Shown here: positions 20,218 to 28,049 of the stretch, piece after piece | Layout of the letters: every line of letters starts with the position of its first letter | Position numbering within the stretch: the stretch's first letter is position 1 | DNA from: Alphaproteobacteria bacterium | Lineage (GTDB): Bacteria; Pseudomonadota; Alphaproteobacteria; Reyranellales; Reyranellaceae | DNA length: 64,000 nucleotides | Assembly: GCA_017307275.1 (NCBI GenBank) | Contig: JAFKFK010000009.1 | Coordinates: 310,001-374,000 of the forward strand | Reading direction: 5' to 3' | Position numbers and translations under genes: made by a program | The notes under the pieces: generated by a model | The model's input: the letters and a program-made list of their open reading frames with translations, nothing else | What the model was told of the DNA's origin: nothing | Database searches by the model: none

Positions 20218-20619
20218 ATGGCCATTGACTGGATAATCGACTCCAAAAAGAAGCTGATCATCGTTAGCGCCGAGGGTGAGTTCACATTTACTGAAGTATG
20301 GGCCTACCTGGAGGCCGTCGCCGGGGCCAATGCCCTGGAATATCGTCAACTACTCGATCTTTCGCAGGCCTTCACGCAGCTCACACCGGGTGAAGCGATG
20401 GAACTCGGCGTGCGCATGCGGATGCAGCATGGCCAGTCCGCGGCTGGTCCTGTGGCTGTCGTGATGCCCGAGCAGCAGTCCGACCCGATCGCACGACTAC
20501 TCGGCATCATGGCGACGGCAGAGCGGCCGATGCGTCTGTTCAACGAGCTCGAACCAGCACGGCAATGGATCGACAGCCTTGCCGACGGGCCATCCGCTAA
20601 CGAAAAGCAGTGCGACTGA
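20218..20619 (+). CDS. SpoIIAA/STAS-like small protein
   Basis: A 133-residue soluble protein. It begins IDWIIDSKKKLIIVSAEGEFTFTEVWAYLEAV and continues with RQLLDLSQAFTQLTP, an alternating strand/helix pattern similar to small STAS/SpoIIAA-like proteins of alphaproteobacteria that read as beta-alpha-beta-alpha. No catalytic motif is visible. It is on the same strand as the ammonia-lyase gene, 99 bases downstream, but no functional link is evident. No good ribosome-binding site precedes the ATG. Function unknown. Confidence 0.6.
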   Translation: MAIDWIIDSKKKLIIVSAEGEFTFTEVWAYLEAVAGANALEYRQLLDLSQAFTQLTPGEAMELGVRMRMQHGQSAAGPVAVVMPEQQSDPIARLLGIMATAERPMRLFNELEPARQWIDSLADGPSANEKQCD

Positions 20620-20730
20620 TTCGCGCGACGGCCCAGTTGTTGCCGCAACTGGGCCGCGAAATCTTCCCAAGCCAGGTCCAGCTTTGCTTCGGGCCGCTTC
20701 CCGGAGAAGGCAGCGGCAGGAGGTGGGGAG

Positions 20731-20931
20731 TTGCACAATCCGGCACTGCTGATTCTCAATCTGCGCCGCCAGGCATCGCGAGCGCGCAGGCTCGCGGAAG
20801 GCATGCGCTCCGACATCCAGGCTCGACTGCTCACCTACGCTGACGAGTTCGACAGTCAGGCGCAGGCTCTCGAAGCTGAAGCCGATCTGTCATCGGCAGG
20901 CGGACCCATTCCATCGTCGCCGCAACATTGA
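20731..20931 (+). CDS. Small helical protein of unknown function
   Basis: A 66-residue reading frame that starts at TTG (20731) immediately after AGGAGGTGGGGAG, a near-perfect ribosome-binding site; this is the main reason for accepting it. The product (LLILNLRRQASRARRLAEGM, then ARLLTYADEFDSQAQALEAEA) should form two amphipathic, Arg/Ala/Glu-rich helices, like many short conserved proteins of this class of bacteria. No function can be assigned. Confidence 0.55.
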   Translation: MHNPALLILNLRRQASRARRLAEGMRSDIQARLLTYADEFDSQAQALEAEADLSSAGGPIPSSPQH

Positions 20932-21312
20932 GGGTTTGCAGCCGAAGCTGCTGCCAGCGTCGACAACCTCGCCGATTCCTATGTTGTCAAAGCCAAGAAC
21001 TAGTGTCCTAATTTCGTCAGGACAAGCGGTCGAGATCCTTTCTGCGTATCTCCAGCGTCCTCTTCGTTGTTGTTCGCGTTTCCTGATCCAGATCGGTTGG
21101 CCGACAAGCCGTATGGAGCTTGCGGACCACCTTGTACTGGTTGGCATTCCAGTCGCTTCTGTTGGACCACGTACCGCTTTGCCCTCAGCTAGGACGTTTC
21201 GGTCCTTTTTCACATCGCTCGAATCGCCCCAGCAGATCGTCCTCGAGTCGCGTTCGCAGTTTACGGGTCCTTACCGCGTAATCGCTCCAGAACGTCATTG
21301 ACGGAGGAAGCA
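20932..21312. other. Intergenic region with possible decayed small gene
   Basis: About 380 bases before the methyltransferase gene. On the minus strand one frame runs from an ATG at 21298 to a TGA at 21017-21019, interrupted by a single TGA at 21182-21184. Its conceptual product is rich in Arg, Lys, Asp and Thr, so a broken small gene is possible, but a chance frame is equally possible. A short inverted repeat (TGTCCT at 21004-21009, AGGACA at 21019-21024) is also present. GGAGGAAGC just before 21313 is the methyltransferase ribosome-binding site. Confidence 0.3.
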
Positions 21313-22368
21313 ATGGTGGACGAAGGCAAACTCAACGAGTTCATCGGACAAATGCTGGGAGACCTCGGTGGTGCGTCCAGCATCGCAATGGTGCGGATCG
21401 GTGACGGGCTGGGCCTCTACAAGGCGCTGCAAGCCAAGGGCCCCATGACCTGTGCCGAACTGGCCAAGGATGTCTCGGTGAACGAGCGTTACTTGCGCGA
21501 GTGGTTGTCGCATCAGGCTGCGTCGCACTATCTGAGCTACGACCCGACAACGAAGAAGTTTGCCTTGCCGCCTGAACAGGCAATGGTCTTCGCAATCGAG
21601 GATAGCCCCGTCTACATGATGGGGGGCTTCGATCTTATGGTGGCCCTGGTGGAGAACCAGGCGAAGGTGCAGGCGGCATTCAAGTCAGGCGGCGGCGTCG
21701 CTTGGGGCGACCAGGCCGGTTGCATGTTCTGCGCCGTCGCACGGTTCTTTCGGCCAGGCTATCAGAACAATCTCATCCAAAGCTGGCTGCCGGCTCTGGA
21801 TGGCGTCGTCGCAAAGCTGGAGCGCGGCGCGACCGTGGCCGACATTGGCTGTGGTCACGGCTGGTCGACCGTGCTCATGGCCAAGGCATTCCCGAAATCG
21901 ACGTTTGTCGGCTACGACTTCCATCCGGACTCGATCGCCGACGCGAAAGCTCATGCGCGCTCCCACGGCGTGGCTGCCAACACGCGCTTCGAGGTCGCAA
22001 AGGCCAAGGAGTACTCCGGCAAGGACTTCGATCTGGTGACCTGCTTCGACTGCCTGCACGACATGGGCGATCCAGCAGGTGCGGCAGCGCACATCCGACA
22101 GTCGTTGAAGCCGGATGGCACATGGATGGTCGTCGAGCCCATGGCGCGGGATCGCCTCGAAGAGAACATCAATCCCGTCGGGCGCCTGTTCTATGCCGGC
22201 TCGACGATGATCTGTGTGCCGACGTCGCTGTCACAGGAGGTCGGGGCCGGTCTCGGTGCTCAAGCCGGCGAGGCGAAGCTCAAGGAAGTCATTGGCGGGG
22301 CGGGATTCGGCAAAGTTCGCCGCGCCGCGGAGACACCGTTCAACATGATTCTCGAGGCACGGCCTTAA
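21313..22368 (+). CDS. SAM-dependent methyltransferase with N-terminal winged helix (Rv2258c-like)
   Basis: A 351-residue class I methyltransferase. Residues 1-75 form a winged-helix/dimerisation domain (GLYKALQAKGPMTCAELAKDVSVNERYLREWLSHQ), as in the Rv2258c group. The catalytic domain starts with VADIGCGHGWSTVLMAKAFPK (SAM motif I, about residue 180), then YDFHPDSIADAK (motif II acidic residue), DLVTCFDCLHDM and a long C-terminal part. GGAGGAAGC before ATG 21313 fixes the start. The substrate is unknown; members act on small molecules. Confidence 0.85.
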   Translation: MVDEGKLNEFIGQMLGDLGGASSIAMVRIGDGLGLYKALQAKGPMTCAELAKDVSVNERYLREWLSHQAASHYLSYDPTTKKFALPPEQAMVFAIEDSPVYMMGGFDLMVALVENQAKVQAAFKSGGGVAWGDQAGCMFCAVARFFRPGYQNNLIQSWLPALDGVVAKLERGATVADIGCGHGWSTVLMAKAFPKSTFVGYDFHPDSIADAKAHARSHGVAANTRFEVAKAKEYSGKDFDLVTCFDCLHDMGDPAGAAAHIRQSLKPDGTWMVVEPMARDRLEENINPVGRLFYAGSTMICVPTSLSQEVGAGLGAQAGEAKLKEVIGGAGFGKVRRAAETPFNMILEARP

Positions 22369-22466
22369 CCTCTCCTGGTTGCCGCAGTAGCAAAGGCCGC
22401 CGTCCGATGGCATGGCGGCGGCTGACGATCCCGAAACAACTCAGGCGGCGTTGCCCACGTCACGGA

Positions 22467-25400
22467 CTAGGGCCCTTTGCCCTCGATCTCCGCCTGAGCA
22501 CGCTGTACTTCGACGGCGAGCGGACCGAGACCGTCCTGGCAGGCGGGCCGGTCGCCGGCCCTGGCGGCGCGTTCGAGTACGGACGCGGCATCGGCGAGCG
22601 CCCGCGCGCCAACCGCGGCTGCGCTGCCCTTGAGGCGGTGGGCAGCGCTGGCCAAGGTCGCGAGATCGCCTTCGGCCATCGCCTGCTCGATGGCCTGGCG
22701 GGACTCCGAGGCTGTGGTGCTGAACTTGCCGAGAAGGTCGCGTTGCGCGGCCGTGTTGCCGGGCAACCAGTCGGCCAGTATCTCCGGATCGATCGCCGGC
22801 GCAGTATCGCCCAGCCATCTCTGCAAGGTCGCGCGCAGGCGGGCGAGGCTGACGGGCTTGGAAAGATAGCCGTCCATACCGGCTTCGCGGCAGGGCTCGT
22901 CTTCGCCGGCCAGCGCATTGGCCGTGACCGCGACAATAGGCGTCCGTCGCCGTCCTTGCTCGGCCTCGCGCCGGCGGATGATCGCGGTCATCTCGAAGCC
23001 GTCCATCCGCGGCATGTGGATGTCGGCGAAGACGATGGCATAGCCGCCGCGCTCCCAGGCTTCGAGTGCTTCCTGCCCGTCGGCGGTGGCGTCAGCTGCT
23101 ACACCGAGCACCTGAAGCTGCCGCACCAGCACTTCGCGGTTGGTCGGGTGGTCGTCGACAACGAGCACCGGTCGACCTCCGGGCGTCGGGCGCGTGCCCG
23201 TACCGGATCTAGCTGCTTCGACAAGCGGCAGGTCGATCAAGGGAGAGTCCGCCGGGGCAGCCAGCAAATCCAGGGCGACCGTGAAGGTTGAGCCGGCGCC
23301 GAGTTGGGTCTCCACGGCGATGTCGCCGCCCATCAATTGCGCCAGGCGCCGCACAATCGACAGCCCGAGGCCGGTACCGCCGTAACGTCGGGTCGTCGAG
23401 CTGTCGGCCTGCGAGAAGGGTTGGAAGAGACGGGCCTGCGCCTCGTCGCTCATGCCGATGCCTGTATCGCTCACGGTCAGCACAGTGCGAGTGCGGCCTT
23501 CACCCATCGGTGACGTGCGGGCGCGCACCATGACACCGCCCCGCTCCGTAAACTTCAGCGCATTGCCCAGCAGGTTGAACAGGATCTGCCGCACCCGCGT
23601 CGGATCTCCAATCAGGGCGTCAGTGGAGCCAGGTGCGACCGCTGCCACGAGCGACAGGCCCTTGCGTTCCGCCTGCGGACGCAGCGTGGCCACGACTCCA
23701 TCGACCAGCCCGGTCAAGGAGAAGGCCGTCGTTTCAAGCTCCAGGGCGCCAGCCTCGATCTTGGAGAAGTCGAGAATGTCGTCGATGATGCGTTGCAGCG
23801 ATTGCGCCGATTCGCGCATCGTGGAGAGAGTGCGTGCTTGGCTGTCGCGGATCCCCTCCGCTTCCAGCACCTCCATCATCCCAAGGACGCCGTTCATTGG
23901 CGTCCGGATCTCGTGGCTCATGGTGGCAAGGAACGTGGATTTCGCCTGGTTGGCGGCCTCGGCCTCCGCACGCAGCGTTTCGGCGGCCACCAGCGCGCTC
24001 TGCAGATCGTGTTGGCGGCGGCGCTCCTCCGAGATATCGCTCACGATCACCACGGCGCGGCCGGCCGCTTCGTAGCGAAGCGACACACGAGCCCAGCGGT
24101 CTGCGCTGTAGCCGAACAAGATGGGCCGGCTGGCGCGCAGGGTCGCCAGTTGATGCTGGGCCCAGCTCTCGGGGGTATGGCCGGTCGGAAGCGTGTCCAG
24201 CCTGACGGCATGCAGCACCGCATCGGCGAGCTTCACGCCGGGGGCCACGAGCTCGGGCCGGTCGTTCATGAAGCGCCGATAGGCGTCGTTGCTCATCACG
24301 ATGCGCTCGTCGCCGTCAAGGAAAGTGATGCCGTCGTCCAGCGCGCCCATGGCTGCGATCAGCCGTTGATGCGCCTCGGCCGCTTCGTCGCGCGACGCTT
24401 CGGCGGCCTGGCGCGCCTGCTCGAGGTCGGTGACGTCGCGTTGCATGGCGAGTCGCCAGCCGTTTGCCAGCACTTTCAGCGAGAATTGCAGATGGCGGCT
24501 GCCACGCTTGAGCAACATCCAGCCGTCGCTTCCCGTCGCGAAGACCTGACGCCTCTCGGCCAGGAGCCGATCACGCCCAGCAGCGTCGAGGGGGCCGAAG
24601 TCGCCGCGCTCGATCTGGTGTTCGAGGATCGTCCAGATATCGGAAAGCCGCTTCACCGTCTCGCGGTCGAAGCCATGGAAGCGCGCCACCGTGTCGTTGA
24701 AGAACAGGGGTCGACCCTCGGCGTCGTACACCACGACGCCATCGGGTAGTTCGTCGAGCACCGTCTGCAGGACACCGTGCGACCGTTCGAGCTCTTCTTC
24801 CTTGCGGTGCAGCTCGGTGATGTCGCGATGAACGGTCAGCACGCGGCCACCGGGCAGCGGACGGTACGTCACTTCGACGGTCCGGCCAGTCACGGTCTGG
24901 CGATGCTCTGGCGCCTGGCTCGGCCGGTCGAAGCGATGGACACGCTCGGCGATCCAAGCCTCGAGGCCATCCGGCAAAGAGTCGACGGGACCATAGTCGC
25001 CGCGTAAAGCGCGGTAGCGCACGATGTCGGCGAAGGTCGGCAGCGTCTTCATGACAGCGTCGGGCATGTCATGCAGGCGGGCCATGGCCTTGTTTTGATA
25101 GACCCAGCGCCCATCGCCTTCGTACAGCAGCGCGCCATCGTCGAGATTGTCGAGCATGGTGCGCATCGTTTCCTCGGCGAAAGCGACGCCGCGATGCGCT
25201 TCGTCGAGCGTGTCCGCGAGATCGGCCGCCGCAAGGTCGCGCGCGATCTGCTCGCGCATCCGTCGGCGTTCAATGTAGGAGAGAAGATTGATGATAAGCA
25301 GGAAGCCCGCGAGGACGGCCGCCAGGCCAGCGGCGTCGCGGTCGACGTCGACGAAAACTAGCACGACCGACATCGGCAGCAGGAGGGACAGACTGGACAG

Positions 25401-25838
25401 CAGGAAGGTCGGGCCGTGCAGGCTGCGGGACGGCGTCCAGCCCACGGTCAGGCAGAGCGCGAAAGCCCATATGGTGCGCTCCTGTTCGTAAGGCAGGGTT
25501 GCGAAGAAGCCGCCCATCAGACCGTTGGCGAAGGAGGTGGGCACGGAGGTCACGGCGTAGAGCCAGTGCCATTGCGCTCCTCGGAAGAGCTTCGGCCGCC
25601 GGCGATACAGCGTCTGAACGCGCCACGATCCGAAGACGGACACCAGGTAGACGGCGGCAGGAAGCGCAAACATCCAGAGCGGCGCCAGACCCGCATAGAG
25701 GGCGGCGGCCGCGGCCATGAAGACCGGAAGCGCGAGCAGTCTCGGCAGAATCGGAATGGCGATGAGGCGTTCGGTGATCACCTCCTCGACCCGGCCCGGC
25801 GCGATCGCCGAGACATCGACCTGTTTCATCGCCTCCAT
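22467..25838 (-). CDS. Hybrid histidine kinase: membrane domain, three PAS, HisKA, HATPase, REC, Hpt
   Basis: A roughly 1123-residue inner-membrane sensor kinase. The N-terminal 190 residues contain about five to six hydrophobic segments. Then come three PAS-type repeats (MLDNLDDGALLYEGDG, VLDELPDGVVVYDAEG, AMGALDDGITFLDGDE). HisKA has FLATMSHEIRTPMNG with the phosphorylated His (about 630). HATPase has NLLGNALKFTERGG, DTGIGM and GGTGLGLSIV. REC has VVDDHPTNRE and the Asp in FADIHMPRMDG. A C-terminal Hpt domain has HRLKGSA (about 1067). Carrying REC and Hpt makes it a full phosphorelay donor that needs only an output regulator; the OmpR-like gene at 27258 is the nearest candidate. The start is uncertain: ATG 25838 or 25829, or an upstream ATG at 25964. 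Confidence 0.88.
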   Translation of the reverse strand: MEAMKQVDVSAIAPGRVEEVITERLIAIPILPRLLALPVFMAAAAALYAGLAPLWMFALPAAVYLVSVFGSWRVQTLYRRRPKLFRGAQWHWLYAVTSVPTSFANGLMGGFFATLPYEQERTIWAFALCLTVGWTPSRSLHGPTFLLSSLSLLLPMSVVLVFVDVDRDAAGLAAVLAGFLLIINLLSYIERRRMREQIARDLAAADLADTLDEAHRGVAFAEETMRTMLDNLDDGALLYEGDGRWVYQNKAMARLHDMPDAVMKTLPTFADIVRYRALRGDYGPVDSLPDGLEAWIAERVHRFDRPSQAPEHRQTVTGRTVEVTYRPLPGGRVLTVHRDITELHRKEEELERSHGVLQTVLDELPDGVVVYDAEGRPLFFNDTVARFHGFDRETVKRLSDIWTILEHQIERGDFGPLDAAGRDRLLAERRQVFATGSDGWMLLKRGSRHLQFSLKVLANGWRLAMQRDVTDLEQARQAAEASRDEAAEAHQRLIAAMGALDDGITFLDGDERIVMSNDAYRRFMNDRPELVAPGVKLADAVLHAVRLDTLPTGHTPESWAQHQLATLRASRPILFGYSADRWARVSLRYEAAGRAVVIVSDISEERRRQHDLQSALVAAETLRAEAEAANQAKSTFLATMSHEIRTPMNGVLGMMEVLEAEGIRDSQARTLSTMRESAQSLQRIIDDILDFSKIEAGALELETTAFSLTGLVDGVVATLRPQAERKGLSLVAAVAPGSTDALIGDPTRVRQILFNLLGNALKFTERGGVMVRARTSPMGEGRTRTVLTVSDTGIGMSDEAQARLFQPFSQADSSTTRRYGGTGLGLSIVRRLAQLMGGDIAVETQLGAGSTFTVALDLLAAPADSPLIDLPLVEAARSGTGTRPTPGGRPVLVVDDHPTNREVLVRQLQVLGVAADATADGQEALEAWERGGYAIVFADIHMPRMDGFEMTAIIRRREAEQGRRRTPIVAVTANALAGEDEPCREAGMDGYLSKPVSLARLRATLQRWLGDTAPAIDPEILADWLPGNTAAQRDLLGKFSTTASESRQAIEQAMAEGDLATLASAAHRLKGSAAAVGARALADAASVLERAARAGDRPACQDGLGPLAVEVQRAQAEIEGKGP

Positions 25839-26070
25839 GTTGGGCGGCCGATGTATCCCATGTGTGTCGCGCCGCCCGGCCTTTGTATCGTCGGTATCGT
25901 GGCAGGCCGCGAACGATACGAAGACGACAAGAAACAGGCTCAACCGGCAATACACACGGCACAAGTTGGGACCGGGCGCGATACGCCGGTGACTTGGTCG
26001 GCAGGCATGATCTTCCCATCGACGGGCCGCATCCCGCGGCTCGCTTCAACCTCCAGATGGGGAGACAACA

Positions 26071-26370
26071 ATGTTCAAGATCATCACGGCCGTCGCCGCC
26101 TTCGCCACTCTGACCGCCGCCACCCTGGCGCCTGCGCACGCCATCATCGTCCAAGGTGGCAACGGCGTCGAGGCGAACGCACTCCATGTGAATGCGCTAC
26201 ACGTGAATGCACTGCACGTGAACGCGCTGCACGTGAACGGTCTCACCACCAGCAACAGCCTTGCGCTGAACGGCCTCAACTCCGGCAACGGCCCGCAGGC
26301 GAACGGTACCGTCGAAAGCCAGTCGGACCTGGTTATCCAGGCGATCGAGCTGCCGCCGCAGAGCCGCTGA
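26071..26370 (+). CDS. Small secreted protein with NALHV five-residue tandem repeats
   Basis: A 99-residue protein with a clear Sec signal peptide (FKIITAVAAFATLTAATLAPAHA, cleavage near residue 24). The mature part begins IIVQGGNGVEA, followed by four exact NALHV units and a trailing NGL, SLALNGLNSGNG segment, which could form a short regular coil or beta-solenoid turn. GGGGAGACAAC precedes the ATG. It is divergent from the hybrid kinase gene and followed by a terminator and then an ADYC-like secreted protein. No enzymatic motif exists. Function unknown; an extracellular or periplasmic binding or structural role is a guess. Confidence 0.75.
   Translation: MFKIITAVAAFATLTAATLAPAHAIIVQGGNGVEANALHVNALHVNALHVNALHVNGLTTSNSLALNGLNSGNGPQANGTVESQSDLVIQAIELPPQSR
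26176..26235 (+). repeat. Four 15-bp tandem coding repeats (NALHV units)
   Basis: Four consecutive 15-bp units encode NALHV at 26176, 26191, 26206 and 26221, with a partial fifth (AAC GGT CTC) after them. Protein sequence is identical in all four while third positions vary (for example GCA CTC CAT GTG against GCG CTA CAC GTG), so selection on the protein, not only recent slippage, keeps the units alike. The unit length makes expansion or contraction by slippage possible. Confidence 0.9.
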
Positions 26371-26383
26371 TCCCACGACCGAG

Positions 26384-26420
26384 AACGGCCCATCGACCGC
26401 GATGGGCCGTTTCCTTTTCC
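26384..26420 (+). terminator. Rho-independent terminator
   Basis: A perfect 12-bp stem, AACGGCCCATCG (26384-26395) and CGATGGGCCGTT (26400-26411), closes a four-base loop and runs directly into TTTCCTTTTCC. It lies 14 bases after the stop codon of the NALHV-repeat gene and separates it from the next gene, whose ATG is at 26435. Transcription of the downstream gene therefore needs readthrough or its own promoter. Confidence 0.85.
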
Positions 26421-26434
26421 TGGAGGCCTTCACC

Positions 26435-27199
26435 ATGCACCGACCGATCCTCGCCTTGCTCCTGTCCATTTGCGCTGCCATCCCGGCCTTGGCCCAGCCC
26501 GCCCCGAAAGTCGCCGTCGAAGGCACCGAGTTCGTTGTGTCGACGGCGGACGGTCGCGTGCTGCGCAGCCGCGACCTCGTGGGTGCAGTCCTGGATGTCC
26601 AGTTCGCGGGCTATCCGATGCGGATACGCCTCGCCGCTGTCGAGCAGGATCCGGACGATCGCGGCGGCCAGGTGTGGCTGCACACGCTCGAGACACAGGC
26701 GGCCGACGGCTCCTGGCAGAATTTCTGCGTGGCCGGTCCGGATGGCCGCCGACAAGCCTTTCCCCTTGAGGGTGGTTCAAGCGGTCTCGAACTCAGCTGT
26801 ACTGGCGGCGCCATCGCGAAGTGCGTGCGCTACGGCTACCACCGCTGGTCCGACGCAGCGGGTGCCATTCCGCAGGCGCACCTCCACGCGGCCTGCGTGC
26901 GCATGGTGCGCGGCGACTATGGTGGTGCCAACGAACCGTGGACGAAGAACGGCATGCGTATCGACCTCTACGATGATCGCGGCGTCCAAAAGCCGGACAA
27001 CGCACCGCAGGATACGTTCGAAGCAGGCTGGACGCCCGACGGCGCGGTCTGTGTCCACCATGTCCGCGTGAAGGAGAACGTCACGCTCGCCGAACTCGAG
27101 GCACGCTATCCGAAGCTCGCCGGGCGGACCGGCGCGGTTTGCACCGAAGAATTCGCACGGGCCCACGGCGCCATTCTCTACAACCGATCCGGCTTGTGA
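26435..27199 (+). CDS. Secreted ADYC-domain-like protein
   Basis: A 254-residue exported protein with signal peptide HRPILALLLSICAAIPALAQ. The mature part starts with a small beta-rich region (VEGTEFVVSTADGRVL), then AKCVRYGYHRW, a Cys-containing ACVRMVRGDYGG and KNGMRIDLYDDRGVQ. This resembles ADYC-domain proteins, in which a C-RY/W-GY motif and an A-D-Y-C motif occur; here the latter reads GDYG, so the second cysteine is lost. TGGAGG precedes ATG 26435. It follows the NALHV-repeat gene and precedes the response regulator on the same strand. Molecular function unknown. Confidence 0.65.
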   Translation: MHRPILALLLSICAAIPALAQPAPKVAVEGTEFVVSTADGRVLRSRDLVGAVLDVQFAGYPMRIRLAAVEQDPDDRGGQVWLHTLETQAADGSWQNFCVAGPDGRRQAFPLEGGSSGLELSCTGGAIAKCVRYGYHRWSDAAGAIPQAHLHAACVRMVRGDYGGANEPWTKNGMRIDLYDDRGVQKPDNAPQDTFEAGWTPDGAVCVHHVRVKENVTLAELEARYPKLAGRTGAVCTEEFARAHGAILYNRSGL

Positions 27200-27257
27200 T
27201 GCGTTCGTGCTCTCCCTTTGGTGTTCGTGTGCTAGTAGACGTGCAGCGGGGGGAGCG

Positions 27258-27965
27258 ATGGACAAGCGTCAGCATATCGTGGTGGTCGAGGACGAGCCGG
27301 CCCAGCGTCAGCTCCTGCTCGACTACCTCAGTCGGCAGGGGTTTCGCGTCAGCGGTCTGGAATCGGGAGTTGGATTGCGCCGTCTCGTCGAACGCGAGAT
27401 GCCGGCGCTGGTGTTGCTCGATGTCGGCCTGCCCGGCGAAGACGGTTTTGCCCTGGCTCGGTGGCTGCGCGAGAAGAGCGGGCGGGTCTGCATCATCATG
27501 GTCACCGCGGCCTCCGACACGATTGACCGTGTGGTCGGTCTGGAGACAGGGGCCGACGACTACATCCCCAAGCCATTCGATCCACGCGAGCTCCTGGCGC
27601 GGATCAAGAGCGTGCTCCGCCGAGCCAACGGCGCCGTCGCTCCCGCCGCCGGTCCGCGGGTCCGCATGGGCCGCCGCATTCTCGACCTCGAGAAGCGCCT
27701 CCTGATCGAGAGCGATGGCCGGGAGGAGACGCTGGCCGCGAGCGAATTCGACCTGCTGAAGGTGTTCGCCGAGAATCCGAACCGGCCACTGGCACGCGAT
27801 TGGCTCCTGGAAACGGTCGGCCATCGCGAAATGGAGGCCTTTGATCGCGCCATGGACCTCAGGATCACCCGCATCCGCCGCAAGGTCGAAAAGGATCCCG
27901 CACACCCGGAGGCCATCCGGACCGTCCGCGGCGTCGGCTATATGTTCGTGCCCCCCAAAGATTGA
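27258..27965 (+). CDS. OmpR/PhoB family response regulator
   Basis: A 235-residue two-component regulator. The receiver domain (1-120) has the acidic pair in VVVEDEPAQRQ, the phosphorylated Asp in LVLLDVGLPGEDG, the Thr in MVTAASD and the Lys in DDYIPKPFDP. The C-terminal winged helix ends with RITRIRRKVEKDPAHPEAIRTVRGVGYMF, the standard OmpR-type recognition and wing sequence. GGGGGAGCG precedes ATG 27258. No classical kinase is adjacent, but the hybrid kinase with an Hpt domain lies 1.4 kb away, beyond the two secreted-protein genes. Confidence 0.92.
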   Translation: MDKRQHIVVVEDEPAQRQLLLDYLSRQGFRVSGLESGVGLRRLVEREMPALVLLDVGLPGEDGFALARWLREKSGRVCIIMVTAASDTIDRVVGLETGADDYIPKPFDPRELLARIKSVLRRANGAVAPAAGPRVRMGRRILDLEKRLLIESDGREETLAASEFDLLKVFAENPNRPLARDWLLETVGHREMEAFDRAMDLRITRIRRKVEKDPAHPEAIRTVRGVGYMFVPPKD

Positions 27966-28049
27966 GGGGAGCGACGTTCGATCGGTCTTCGACCGCGTTA
28001 GAATTGCGAGCTCAACGGCTGAAACGACAGCCTTGGTTTCCGTCGGACT

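Noticed and set aside
21017-21298. Minus-strand frame with one internal TGA, possible broken small gene
   Set aside because: The two pieces are short and no family was recognised; chance open frames of this size are common in GC-rich DNA.
22396-22422. Seven-base GC-only hairpin between the convergent methyltransferase and kinase genes
   Set aside because: No T-tract follows on either strand, so it does not qualify as an intrinsic terminator; its position is suggestive only.
25839-25964. N-terminal extension of the hybrid kinase with a lipobox-like segment (LFLVVFVSFAAC)
   Set aside because: No ribosome-binding site supports the ATG at 25964, and the extension precedes a region already rich in membrane segments. 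It cannot be excluded but is not used.
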